Assembly (NCBI GenBank): GCA_963578475.1
Contig: CAUZCL010000023.1
Span: forward strand, 1 to 64,000
Direction of reading: 5' to 3'
DNA length: 64,000 nt
Source of the DNA: SMYC01 sp963578475
Lineage (GTDB): Bacteria > Acidobacteriota > Vicinamibacteria > Marinacidobacterales > SMYC01
The notes under the pieces are model-generated. The model worked only from the letters and a program-made list of their open reading frames with translations, was not told the origin of the DNA and searched no databases. Shown in pieces: positions 1 to 8,799 of this stretch (position 1 is the stretch's first letter; each line of letters begins with the position of its first letter). The position numbers were made by a program, and so were the translations under genes.

Positions 1-381
1 CCCTCAACATCTGAGTTGCTTTCTTTCTCTTCTTCGTATCTGCTCTCACCGGGGGGCTCCTTTCTTTTTTATCGCCAGCTTCAATAACCGACGATCTTGA
101 AGGGAGTTACTCACCGATTTCAACTAGATTCAGGATATCCTCGAGTCACCGCTCCTTTGGCTACATGTCGTATGAGCAATTCACATGGCAGACTCCTTTC
201 ATCCTGATAGACTGACCAGGCTTAACCTGGCACTTCAAAGACGCAAAGTCGCGACGAAAAAAAGCAAGAACTGAAAGTTAGTGGAAAAAAAGGCTACTCC
301 CCGAATCTGGCAGGCGGGAGGGCCTCGGACCGCACAGATATCTTCTTTTTCTTCTTTGCGTCCTTGCGTTGCGCTTTTGAA
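1..381. other. Gene-free left edge
   Basis: I see no convincing gene here; ORFs on either strand are low-complexity shadows. The last part (354-379) carries a TTTGCG...TTGCGCTTTT motif that recurs beside the palindromic repeat at 51458-51475 and, in degenerate form, at 43431-43449. A related GACGCAAAG stretch lies near 240. The region follows the 3' end of the minus-strand sulfatase-like gene and probably holds its untranslated tail. Confidence 0.5.
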
Positions 382-1989
382 TCAGCGTTTGGTGGTACCG
401 CCGATGTAGCCGAGGCTCCGCAGGAGCTCCTCGGTCGCGTCGGGCGGCCCTTTACCGCTCGTCTCCTCGAGCACTTTCGCGAGTCGGCGGCGCTCAGCTC
501 GGAAGTTCTCTGCAGCTTTTTTGAGCGGCTCCGGGTTGTGCGGGCCCGGATTCTCGAGAAGGTTCTCGGTCTCCCAAGCGTCGCGCGAGACATCGAAGGC
601 AATCCGCTTGAAGGAGCGCCTCCATACCCACTTGTACGGCCAGTGATAAGACGCCATCCCCGTCAGCCCTCGTGTTTCATGGGCCAAGCCATAAGACCAC
701 CACGGTATGGTCTCGGGGCATGCACCGCGCTTCCAACAACCCGCCCAGGACTGGCCTTCCATGTTGTCTTGCGGAAGATCCAGCATGTCGAGAATCGTGG
801 GAGCGACGTCGGTAATCAGGCCGGCCCGATCTCGTATAACCTCGCCTCGCGGGAGACCTGGGCCGCGCATCATCCAGACGATGCGCAACTGGTCTTCGTA
901 GACATGCGTCGCGTGGCCCAGGATAGTGTGGTTGTACAAACCCTCTCCGTGATCGGAGACGATGACGAACAACGTGTCGTCGCGGATGCCATGAGTCTCC
1001 AAAAGGGCGTCGAGCTCACCGACGAAGCGATCGGTATAGGCGACGTTTGCCTGGTAGGCGGGGAGCACGTCGTCCATGGTCGGCCGAACCAGATTGCCCG
1101 CGAAGACGAGCTCGATCTCGACCGTCTCGGTTTCTCCGCTCAGCTTCACGTCGAAAGAAGGCGTCAACGGGATGCGTTCCTCCGTCAACATATCGGCGGT
1201 GTGAGGCCGGAGAGCGTCCAGCGAGAGGAGTAGCAAGTTGAGCGCGGTCTCGGGACGATCGTTTTCTCTGGGCTCGCGCAACGACACCCAGCGCAACCGG
1301 TGCTCTCCCGGAGGCAACGACACGCGAACCGTATGCTGTTCGACGTTTTGCAAGTTATAGCGCCCGAGAAGCTCGTCATCGAGCCACAGCTCGCAATCGG
1401 GAGGTGCGTCGGCCGTCACATAGGGCTCGTGCGGATCGGAGAAATGAACCCATAGAAAGAAAGGCCTGCCGCGGTTCTCTTCGAGCCATTTCTTCGCGGG
1501 ACCAAAGATCTCATGAGCCCAGCGATACCAGCGTACCGGGCCCGCTGCGAAAGGCTCGTGATAGTTTTCGAAGCCCTGTTGCATTCCGTATTGAGATTGG
1601 AGCACGCCGAGAGAGGTGAATCCCGCGGTGCGATAGCCGTTTTCTCGCAAGATTTCGGCTAAGGTGATCGCTTCGTCAGGCAGATAGTCGCCATTCGCCA
1701 TCACGCCTAGGGTCGGCGGCGTGACACCCGTCATGAGCGCGGCATGAGATGGAAGCGTAATTGGGGTTTGTGTATAGGCGTGCTCGAAACGAATGCCCTC
1801 TGCGGCGAAGCGATCGAGAAACGGCGTCGTCTCCACATCCGGATTGTACGGGCCGGTCCAATTCACGTGGAGCGTATCGATAGAGACGAGAACGATGTGC
1901 GGCACTTTCGATTTCGCGCGGGCGGCCCGATATTGCGAGCACGCGGAAGCGAGAAGGAGCGCGCTCAAGACAAGAGCCGCGCGCTTCAC
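382..1989 (-). CDS. Sulfatase-like alkaline-phosphatase-superfamily lipoprotein
   Basis: A 535-residue protein of the alkaline phosphatase/sulfatase superfamily. It opens with a lipoprotein signal (MKR, hydrophobic stretch, LASAC), so it is probably lipid-anchored and acts outside the cytoplasm. Metal-site motifs are visible: VSIDTL near residue 38, SDHGEG in the middle and HATHVYED after it. At the nucleophile position the sequence is T78-L-P-S-H, not C/S-x-P-x-R, so formylglycine cannot form there. A phosphatase or phosphotransferase-like hydrolase is as likely as a sulfatase. I chose the GTG at 1989 because it overlaps the TGA of hisN (GTGA), has GAGGAG upstream and starts the signal peptide directly. 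The substrate is unknown. Confidence 0.85.
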   Translation of the reverse strand: MKRAALVLSALLLASACSQYRAARAKSKVPHIVLVSIDTLHVNWTGPYNPDVETTPFLDRFAAEGIRFEHAYTQTPITLPSHAALMTGVTPPTLGVMANGDYLPDEAITLAEILRENGYRTAGFTSLGVLQSQYGMQQGFENYHEPFAAGPVRWYRWAHEIFGPAKKWLEENRGRPFFLWVHFSDPHEPYVTADAPPDCELWLDDELLGRYNLQNVEQHTVRVSLPPGEHRLRWVSLREPRENDRPETALNLLLLSLDALRPHTADMLTEERIPLTPSFDVKLSGETETVEIELVFAGNLVRPTMDDVLPAYQANVAYTDRFVGELDALLETHGIRDDTLFVIVSDHGEGLYNHTILGHATHVYEDQLRIVWMMRGPGLPRGEVIRDRAGLITDVAPTILDMLDLPQDNMEGQSWAGCWKRGACPETIPWWSYGLAHETRGLTGMASYHWPYKWVWRRSFKRIAFDVSRDAWETENLLENPGPHNPEPLKKAAENFRAERRRLAKVLEETSGKGPPDATEELLRSLGYIGGTTKR

Positions 1990-2747
1990 TTCAAAAACTC
2001 CTCGATCTCCGGAGAGACCAACCCGTTCGTGCTGATGGCGCTTCCGCCATAGATGGTCGCGCTTCCGCTCCAGTCGGTAAAAGTGCCGCCGGCCTCTTCG
2101 AGAATCGGCAAGAAGGGAGCGGAGTCCCAAGGATTCATGACCGGATCGAGCATGACCTCGCACCGCCCAGTAGCAACGAGACAATGCCCATAGCAATCGC
2201 TGTAGCCTCGAATGACGCGCGACGATGCCTTGAGCCGCTCCCAGAAAGCTCGATGCGCAGTGTCGAGGCTTCCAGGCTCGGTCAAGCTCACGAGCGACTC
2301 CTCGAGGCTCGCCACCGAAGAGACCCGGGCCTCGCGACCGTTCCACCAGCAACCTTCCCCACGCCCCGCCGCGATCATCTCGTCGAGTGCCGGCAAGTAG
2401 CAGACCCCAACGACCATCTCGCCTTCGATCTCGAGACCGATGAGAACGCCGTAGAGCGGCACGCCGCGGATAAAGGACTGCGTCCCGTCAATCGGATCGA
2501 CAATCCACCGGTATTTCGAATCGTTCTCGGACGAGCCCATCTCTTCGCCGAAAACACTGTGGTCGGAAAACCGTTTCGCGATGAGCTCGCGGATGAGCTC
2601 TTCAGAACCCCGGTCCGCCACCGTCACCGGCGAATCATCGGCCTTACGGTCCACCGCGACGCCGGTCTGAAAATGAGCCAACGTGAATCGGCCCGCCTGA
2701 AAAGCCGTGTCGATAGCAAAGTCAAGATACTCGCGTATAGAAACCAT
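1986..2747 (-). CDS. hisN: Inositol-monophosphatase-family phosphatase, probably histidinol-phosphatase
   Basis: A 253-residue Mg-dependent phosphatase of the inositol monophosphatase family. The GEE motif (67-69), the DPIDGT metal/phosphate motif (84-89) and the C-terminal WDSAP motif are present. The string DPIDGTQSFIRGVPLYG resembles HisN-type histidinol-phosphatases (last dephosphorylation step to histidinol) more than IMPases. The start at ATG 2747 is set by family length; the frame runs on upstream only through repeat DNA. Its TGA overlaps the GTG of the sulfatase-like gene, so the two are probably translationally coupled. No other his gene is nearby, so the substrate is inferred. Confidence 0.8.
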   Translation of the reverse strand: MVSIREYLDFAIDTAFQAGRFTLAHFQTGVAVDRKADDSPVTVADRGSEELIRELIAKRFSDHSVFGEEMGSSENDSKYRWIVDPIDGTQSFIRGVPLYGVLIGLEIEGEMVVGVCYLPALDEMIAAGRGEGCWWNGREARVSSVASLEESLVSLTEPGSLDTAHRAFWERLKASSRVIRGYSDCYGHCLVATGRCEVMLDPVMNPWDSAPFLPILEEAGGTFTDWSGSATIYGGSAISTNGLVSPEIEEFLK

Positions 2748-2793
2748 GTTGCCCACCGGATTATAGCAATCCGACTGAGAACGGCCTGTCTTA

Positions 2794-2910
2794 AAAGCAG
2801 GGAGATGTGGGGATAGGAGGAGATGTGGGGATACACACAAAAAAGAGGCAAAAGACTCTTTGCTTTTATCCCCATATCCCCGTTTTCATCCCCACATCTC
2901 CTTGCTTTTG
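2794..2910. repeat. Dispersed G-rich palindromic repeat, copy A
   Basis: Two direct copies of GGAGATGTGGGGATA separated by 3 bp, a short loop, then the complementary arms TATCCCCATATCCCC and ATCCCCACATCTCC. The whole can fold into a long hairpin. Copies B (43341-43420) and C (51348-51447) carry the same unit in the opposite orientation. This copy lies just upstream of hisN and downstream of the flavodoxin gene. Confidence 0.85.
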
Positions 2911-2941
2911 CTTTTATCGCGCGTCTGCTTTACGCAAGCAC

Positions 2942-3574
2942 TCAGCGGGCGAGACGCATCGTCACTTCGGCGAATCTTTTTCCGCAGTTTCTTGCTTCCT
3001 CGAGCTCTTTTTCGCTCACGCCCGGGTCAGACTCACCCGTCGTCGCTTGCGCACCGAGCGTTCCGAAGCCGTCGGCGTCCACCGCGCCCACGATGACGAA
3101 GCGCATGTTGACGAACGCGGTAAGTATCGCGATCCGGGCTAGCTCTTTCCCGGAAGAAACACTGCCGCCGGTCACAAAAGCGCCGGCCGACCGGTGATGC
3201 GGCGCCGCGTCTGGGCCGAGCTCTTTCCGCGCGACGAGCAGAGCCGCGATACGATCGAGAAACGCTTTCGTATCGGCCGACAAATTCCCCCAATGAACCG
3301 GTGAGCCGACGAGAATGCCGGCCGCGGCCGCTATATCTTCGTCACTCACGTCATCTTGCGCGCGCAGAACCCCCTTTACGTCTTCGACCGACACGATACC
3401 TTCGACGATCGCGCGCGCGATACGCTCTGTATGACCCGTGCGCGTGTCATAGGCCACCAAAATGCTCGTCTTCGGCTCACCTGCATCTTGCGCGCGTTGG
3501 GCATTCGGCATCGAAGCCGCACCGACGAGGGCCAACAAGCACATCCACCGCTTCAACAAGAACACTCTCCTCAA
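2942..3574 (-). CDS. Exported flavodoxin/WrbA-like protein
   Basis: A 210-residue flavodoxin-fold protein. After a basic, hydrophobic N-terminus with an Ala-Ser rich cleavage region (about residues 1-25) comes the FMN phosphate-binding loop YDTRTGHTERIA. A second cofactor-loop motif, GSPVHWGNLSADTKAFLDR, is typical of NAD(P)H:quinone oxidoreductases of the WrbA/flavodoxin group. It would bind FMN and carry electrons, here apparently outside the cytoplasm, which is unusual for the family. The start is a TTG at 3574 preceded by GGAGG; a GTG three codons later is an alternative. The gene stands alone. Confidence 0.75.
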   Translation of the reverse strand: MRRVFLLKRWMCLLALVGAASMPNAQRAQDAGEPKTSILVAYDTRTGHTERIARAIVEGIVSVEDVKGVLRAQDDVSDEDIAAAAGILVGSPVHWGNLSADTKAFLDRIAALLVARKELGPDAAPHHRSAGAFVTGGSVSSGKELARIAILTAFVNMRFVIVGAVDADGFGTLGAQATTGESDPGVSEKELEEARNCGKRFAEVTMRLAR

Positions 3575-3726
3575 GAAACACCTCCATCACAAAACGAGTG
3601 CAAAGACAACTATGACTCGGAACGATCGCGGACTCTACTTCTATTTCTGCAGTTGCTTTCTCGAATCCCACTCGCTAGGATCGGCGGCAAGTCGGACCTG
3701 AGAGAGTGACCCCGTGGGCGTCCTGA

Positions 3727-4239
3727 ATGGTTTCCATCGATTACACTGATAAAAAGATTCTGTCGGCATTGTTATCCAAAGGGCGGAGCACCTTTGCCGA
3801 GCTCGCGGCACAAGTCGGTCTAACGGCACCGACGGTGCACGATCGCGTCAAAAAGCTCGAGCGGAGTGGTGTGATCGAAGGATATACCGCGAACATCAAT
3901 CCCGCCTCTCTTGGATATGACATCACCGCGATGGTGCGCATCACGACAGATGCAGGCATATCGTCCGAGGATTACGAAAGTTATCTCGCGGAGATCTCAG
4001 AAATCCAGCAATGTTTCAGTGTCGCTGGCGAAGAGGCTTATATCGCGCAAGTGCTGACGCGCACACCCAAGACGCTCGAGAAGGTCCTGCAGCGTATCAA
4101 GAGCATCCCCGGCACTGCTTCGACAAAGACGTCAGTCGTGCTGTCCGCGCCCATCAAACGCCACACCTTGCCCCAGGAGGACGATGTGCGCGAGTTCCCG
4201 CCGGCGGAGTCGAGCGCGTCGGCCGCGATGGCACGTTAG
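3727..4239 (+). CDS. Lrp/AsnC-family transcriptional regulator
   Basis: A 170-residue protein with the AsnC-type winged helix-turn-helix at about residues 6-55 (DKKILSALLSKGRSTFAELA, then TVHDRVKKLERSGVIEGYT). A RAM-like sensing domain follows to about residue 140. Such proteins form dimers or octamers that bind DNA and sense amino acids. The last 25 residues are an Ala/Ser/Pro-rich tail. It converges with the CoA-disulfide-reductase-like gene; no obvious target or ligand can be read from the neighbours. Confidence 0.88.
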   Translation: MVSIDYTDKKILSALLSKGRSTFAELAAQVGLTAPTVHDRVKKLERSGVIEGYTANINPASLGYDITAMVRITTDAGISSEDYESYLAEISEIQQCFSVAGEEAYIAQVLTRTPKTLEKVLQRIKSIPGTASTKTSVVLSAPIKRHTLPQEDDVREFPPAESSASAAMAR

Positions 4240-4271
4240 TCCGATCGTCTTTTACCGAAGCTCGGGTCTAC

Positions 4272-5636
4272 CTAAAGCTCGCGCGTGAGGGTGTTTAGCG
4301 CCACCAGGAGAGGATTCCACAACGCGCCGAGGGGCGGGACGTAGCCGAGATCGAGCTGGGACGCCTCGTGGGCCGTCATCTTGGCGGTCAGAGCGGTCGC
4401 GGCAACATCGATGCGCATCGCAGCCTCATCGCTCCCCACAATTTGAGCCCCCAGAAGACGGCCTGAGTCTCGGTCCGCAATGACTTTCACCGTTCCTTTG
4501 GCGTCGCCGAAATAGCGCGCCCGAAAGGTGCCCTCGATCGTTGCCTCCGTCACGGCGAAACCTGCCGCGGCGGCCTCCACGGAGCTCAATCCCGTGCGCG
4601 CAGCGGCGACGCCAAACACCTTGACGACGCTCGTACCCACCGCGCCTCGAAAGCGGCTCCGGCGGCCGGCAAGATTTTCTCCCGCCACACGTCCTTGTTT
4701 GGCAGCGACGGTTCCGAGCGGGATGGTCGTCGGCCGTCCCGTAACGAGGTGGAGCGTCTCCGCGCAATTCCCCGCTGCGTAGATCCCAGCAAAGTTCGTC
4801 TCCATCCGCTCACTGACCGCGATCGCGCCGCTCTGACCGAGCTCGATACCTGCCTTAGCAGCGAGCACAACGTCCGGCGCGACGCCGATATCCACGAATA
4901 CGAGCTCTGCCGGGATGCGCAGCGCGCCTTTTTCGAGCTCGACCACCTCGACCAAACCCCTACGGCTCCCTTCGAGGCACCGCACTCTTCGGCCCGTCAT
5001 AACGCGGATACCATGCCGCACCAGCGCATCCTCGACACGCCGAGCCATATCCGGGTCGAGGGCCGTGAACAACTGGGGCGCCGCGTCCACGAGCGTGACC
5101 TCGAGGCCGCGCTTCGATAACGCCTCCGCCATCTCGAGGCCGACATAGCCGCCCCCGACGAGAACCGCGCGGCGCGGCTTCCGCTCGTCGAGCCAGGACC
5201 CTACGGCTTCGCCATCCGCGAGCCGGCTGGCCGTGAACACACCCTCGAGGTCAGAACCTTCGATGTCCGGAATTTTCGGACGATACCCCGTCGCCACGAG
5301 CAACTTGTCATATCCGAGCGTCTCGCGACTTCCCGAGCCTGCCTCTTCGATCTCAATCTTGCGCTGCGTCGGCGAGATCGCGACCACCCGCGTCTGAACC
5401 CGCGCTTCAATCCCTCGTTCGTTTCGGAGCGTCTCGGGCGTGAAGAGCTCGAGCTCGCGAATATCGGCAACACGCCCCTCCAGAAAATAAGGAAGACCGC
5501 AAATACTGTACGCGATGCGATCGCCCGCCTCGAGGACCGTAATATCCAAGCCGGGCTCGAGGCGCTTCGCACGGGAAGCGGCGGTCATCCCGGCCGCGTT
5601 TCCCCCGATGACCAAGATGCGGTCTGCGCCCGTCAC
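4272..5636 (-). CDS. FAD/NAD(P)H-dependent CoA-disulfide-reductase-like oxidoreductase
   Basis: A 454-residue pyridine-nucleotide disulfide oxidoreductase of the single-cysteine subgroup (CoA-disulfide reductase, NADH oxidase/peroxidase, persulfide reductase). The N-terminal FAD loop is VIGGNAAGMTAASRAKR, and the redox cysteine C46 sits in SICGLPYFLEG. The NAD(P)H loop VLVGGGYVGLEMAEAL lies near residue 160 and the second FAD motif GIYAAGNCAE in the C-terminal half. It would reduce a low-molecular-weight disulfide or O2/peroxide. It starts 4 nt after the pyrE stop, so the two are probably co-transcribed. The exact substrate is not determinable from sequence. Confidence 0.85.
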   Translation of the reverse strand: MTGADRILVIGGNAAGMTAASRAKRLEPGLDITVLEAGDRIAYSICGLPYFLEGRVADIRELELFTPETLRNERGIEARVQTRVVAISPTQRKIEIEEAGSGSRETLGYDKLLVATGYRPKIPDIEGSDLEGVFTASRLADGEAVGSWLDERKPRRAVLVGGGYVGLEMAEALSKRGLEVTLVDAAPQLFTALDPDMARRVEDALVRHGIRVMTGRRVRCLEGSRRGLVEVVELEKGALRIPAELVFVDIGVAPDVVLAAKAGIELGQSGAIAVSERMETNFAGIYAAGNCAETLHLVTGRPTTIPLGTVAAKQGRVAGENLAGRRSRFRGAVGTSVVKVFGVAAARTGLSSVEAAAAGFAVTEATIEGTFRARYFGDAKGTVKVIADRDSGRLLGAQIVGSDEAAMRIDVAATALTAKMTAHEASQLDLGYVPPLGALWNPLLVALNTLTREL

Positions 5637-5640
5637 TCGA

Positions 5641-6309
5641 TCACTCCGCCTCGGCTCCGTGCTCCCGCACGTAGTCTTCGATCCGGTCCTTCATTTCCGC
5701 GCTCAAGCTACTGCTTTCGTGAAGGTGCTCGACCATTTCGGTCACCGTTACGATCGGGAGCACCGGGATCTTCAAGCTCTCTTCGAGCTCGGACAATGTC
5801 GTTCTCGCTCCCGAGCCTCTCTCCTCGCGATCCACGGCGATCACCACACCCGTGACCTCCGCCGATGCTTCTCTCAGAATCTCGACCGAATAACGGATCG
5901 AGGCGCCCGATGTGATCACGTCGTCCACAACGACCGCGCGCATGCCGCTTTCCGGCTGCGTGCCGACGAAGCGGCCACCCTCACCATGGTCTTTCACTTC
6001 CTTGCGGTCGAAAGCGAAACCGAGATCCCGCCCGCGCTCGGCGAGCGCTACCACGGTCGCCACGGCAAGCGGCACACCTTTGTAAGAGGGGCCGAAAATG
6101 AAATCACAAGGCAAGTTGTTATCGAGGATGCAGGCCGCATAAGCTCGGCCGAGACCGGCAATCGCGCTCCCTGACCGCAGCTGGCCGGCGTTGATGAAAT
6201 ACGGCGATTGGCGGCCGGACTTCAGCGTGAAATTCCCGAAGCGGATCACATCATGCTGAGCGAGCAGCTCGGTGAAAAGCACTTGATCCTTGGTCACGGA
6301 CGCGAGCAT
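5641..6309 (-). CDS. pyrE: Orotate phosphoribosyltransferase
   Basis: A 222-residue type I phosphoribosyltransferase that converts orotate and PRPP to OMP in pyrimidine synthesis. The PRPP-binding motif VVVDDVITSGAS is at residues 126-137, and the N-terminal FTLKSGRQSPYFIN and central FGPSYKGVPL segments are characteristic of PyrE. The ATG at 6309 gives the standard length; the frame stays open upstream into antisense hemB. It is divergent from hemB with only 46 bp between the two start codons, so their promoters must overlap or lie within genes. Confidence 0.93.
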   Translation of the reverse strand: MLASVTKDQVLFTELLAQHDVIRFGNFTLKSGRQSPYFINAGQLRSGSAIAGLGRAYAACILDNNLPCDFIFGPSYKGVPLAVATVVALAERGRDLGFAFDRKEVKDHGEGGRFVGTQPESGMRAVVVDDVITSGASIRYSVEILREASAEVTGVVIAVDREERGSGARTTLSELEESLKIPVLPIVTVTEMVEHLHESSSLSAEMKDRIEDYVREHGAEAE

Positions 6310-6355
6310 AACGCATCTTGTTAGGCGACATCTATTCTGATACAACCTGCTCCAT

Positions 6356-7369
6356 ATGGATTTGGTACACCGACCTCGCAGGCTCCGTCGCAGCGAGCCC
6401 ATCCGCACCCTCGTACGGGAGACCGAGCTCAGCGCGGGAGAGCTCATTGCACCGCTCTTTATCAAGGAAGGCCACGGGCTCCGAGAGCCCATCGACACAA
6501 TGCCCGGGCAGTTTCGGCTTTCGAGCGACGAGCTCGTGCGCGAATCCGAGGAACTCTGGGAGCTGGGTGTTTTGGCCGTCAACCTCTTCGGCTATTCGAC
6601 GAAGAAGGACGACGGTGCGAGCGAAGCGTATAACCCAGAAGGCGTCATTCCGAACGCGGTCCGCACGCTGAAAAAAGCACTCCCCGATATCTGTGTCCAA
6701 ACCGACATCGCGCTCGATCCCTATTCCATCTACGGCCATGACGGGCTCGTCATCGAAGGCGAAGTCGCCAATGACGAGACGGTCGACGTCCTCTGCCGGA
6801 TGGCGGTGGTGCATGCAGAGGCGGGGGTGGATTGGGTCGCCCCGTCGGACATGATGGACGGACGCGTCGGAGCGATCCGCAACGCTCTCGACGAGGCAGG
6901 CTACCGGCAGGTCGGGATCCTGGCCTATTCCGCCAAATACGCCTCGTGCTTCTACGGGCCGTTCCGCGGCGCGCTCGACTCCGCGCCGCGCAAAGGCGAC
7001 AAGAAGACTTACCAGATGGACCCCGCCAATCAGCGCGAGGCAATGCGCGAGATCGCTCTCGACATCGAAGAAGGCGCCGACGTCGTGATGGTCAAGCCGG
7101 CGCTTCCCTATCTGGACGTGATCGCGCGAGTGCGCGCCCAATTCGACGTTCCCATCGCAGCCTATAACGTGTCGGGAGAATACGGGATGATCGTCGCAGC
7201 GTCCGAGCGCGGTTGGATCGATCGCGACAAAGCCGTCCTCGAAGCCTTGACGTCCATCAAACGTGCGGGCGCCGACATGATCCTCACCTATTTCGCCAAA
7301 GAAGCCGCGCGGCTCATCGGCTCTCGAAAGCGGGCGGAGAGTCCCTTCGGTGACAGAGCTGACACATGA
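6356..7369 (+). CDS. hemB: Delta-aminolevulinic acid dehydratase (porphobilinogen synthase)
   Basis: A 337-residue enzyme that condenses two 5-aminolevulinates to porphobilinogen in haem synthesis. Both Schiff-base lysines are visible: K194 in YSAKYAS and K247 in VMVKPALPY. The metal loop reads DIALDPYSIYGHDG, lacking the three zinc cysteines of the animal/E. coli type, so this belongs to the Mg-type or zinc-independent group. Its TGA overlaps the ATG of the following broken amidohydrolase (ATGA), suggesting former translational coupling. Confidence 0.95.
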   Translation: MDLVHRPRRLRRSEPIRTLVRETELSAGELIAPLFIKEGHGLREPIDTMPGQFRLSSDELVRESEELWELGVLAVNLFGYSTKKDDGASEAYNPEGVIPNAVRTLKKALPDICVQTDIALDPYSIYGHDGLVIEGEVANDETVDVLCRMAVVHAEAGVDWVAPSDMMDGRVGAIRNALDEAGYRQVGILAYSAKYASCFYGPFRGALDSAPRKGDKKTYQMDPANQREAMREIALDIEEGADVVMVKPALPYLDVIARVRAQFDVPIAAYNVSGEYGMIVAASERGWIDRDKAVLEALTSIKRAGADMILTYFAKEAARLIGSRKRAESPFGDRADT

Positions 7370-8799
7370 TCTTTCCTCCATGGATCCTTCGACGCTTTTT
7401 CACAAACGTTGCCGTTGTGGGCGCGCTGGGCGCCTGCATGGAAAATCTCGCTTGCACGCCCGCGGGCGAGCTCGATGCCGATAGAGTGCTCGTCAACGGC
7501 AACATCATTACGGTCGACCCGGACGACTCCGTGGTCGAAGCGCTCGCCATCCGGAACGGACGGATCTTTGCCGTGGGGTCCAACGACGCGATCGAAGCGC
7601 TCGTCGGCGCCCACACGGAGCGTATCGATCTCCAAGGGCTCACGGCCACGCCCGGCCTCCTCGATCTGCATTGCCATTTCGCGGGTGGCGGCATGTCGGC
7701 GCTTTACGAGCTGAACCTGAGCTACCCCAACATCGAAAGCGTCGAGGGTGCTACCGAGAAGGTCAAAGAGAAGGTCGATGCCGCGGGCGCGGGCGAATGG
7801 GTCGTCGGGCGCGGCTGGGACGAAGGCAAGCTTCTCGAGCGCCGCTACATCTATGCGCGAGACCTCGATCCGGTCTCCGCGGAGAACCCGGTATTTCTCG
7901 TCCACACCATGGGGCACTATGCCGTGGCGAACAGCGTGGCGTTGAACCTGGCCAACATCACGAAGGACAGCCCCGATCCCTTCGGGGGGACGATCGATCG
8001 CGACGCGGACGGCAATCCCACCGGGGTGCTCAAGGAAAGAGCGCAGGCGCTCGTGAGCGCGTTGATACCCGACGTAACGTTCGAGCAGAGGAAGAAAGGG
8101 ATCGCCTACATCGCCAAGGAGTTCAGCAAAGAGGGGATGACCGGCCTCAAGGATCCGGGCATCTATCAGGAAACGTGGAAGGCCTATCAAGAGGTGCTGG
8201 CGGATGGAGAGCTCCCCGTCCGCGTGTTCGCGCTTTGGCGCTCCGGCTCGAACCTCGCATCGGCTCAGGAGCTCATCGACCGCGTTGCTCCTTTCACGCG
8301 GCCATATATCACCACGGGCGACGACCACCTCATCTCGGGCGGGCGGCATCAAGCTGATGATCGACGGCAGCGGGGGCGCCCGCACAGCTTGGCTCCATGA
8401 AGACTGGAACAAGAACGCCACTGAGGTCGATACCGGCAATCGCGGCTACCCTGTGATCGACCCGGACGTGCTTCGCGAGCAAGTCCACATGTATAACGAC
8501 GCCGGGCTCCACATGAGCATCCACTGATCGGGGACCGGGCCATCGACTGGACCCTCGATTCCTACGCGGCAGCGCTCGAGGCGAATCCGAGAAAAGGGCT
8601 CCGCCACGGGGTCATCCACGTCAACATTCCCGCGGACCGCGCCATCGATCTCATGGCGGAGCTCGAACAGAAATACGACTCTGCCTATCCTGAGCCTTCG
8701 GCGACTTTCATGTGGTGGATCGGCGATACCTACGCGGGAAACTTTGGACCCGAGCGCGCCCTGCGTTTGAATCCCTTCCAGACGGGTCTCTACGTTTGA
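7366..8799 (+). pseudogene. Amidohydrolase (YtcJ-like), frameshifted and 3'-truncated
   Basis: Metal-dependent amidohydrolase family. The N-terminus VLVNGNIITVDPDDSVVEALAIRNG and the metal motif GLLDLHCHFAGG are intact, behind a short hydrophobic leader. Frame 1 runs to about 8338, where a GGGC duplication in a GGGCGGGCGGC tract shifts the frame; translation resumes as GIKLMIDGSGGARTAWLHEDW. A one-base loss near 8526 (...MSIH, then IGDRAIDW) shifts it again. The last readable part, MWWIGDTYAGNFGPERALRLNP, ends at TGA 8797 without the roughly 100-150 residue C-terminal part these enzymes normally have. Either a decayed gene or sequence error plus a junction. Confidence 0.8.

Noticed and set aside
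6332..7381. 349-codon minus-strand frame across hemB
   Set aside because: Antisense of hemB in a GC-rich gene; hemB has all active-site motifs and this frame has none.
7288..8439. 383-codon minus-strand frame across the amidohydrolase
   Set aside because: Antisense shadow; residues are Arg/Asp/Val-rich with no domain, while the plus frame matches amidohydrolases.
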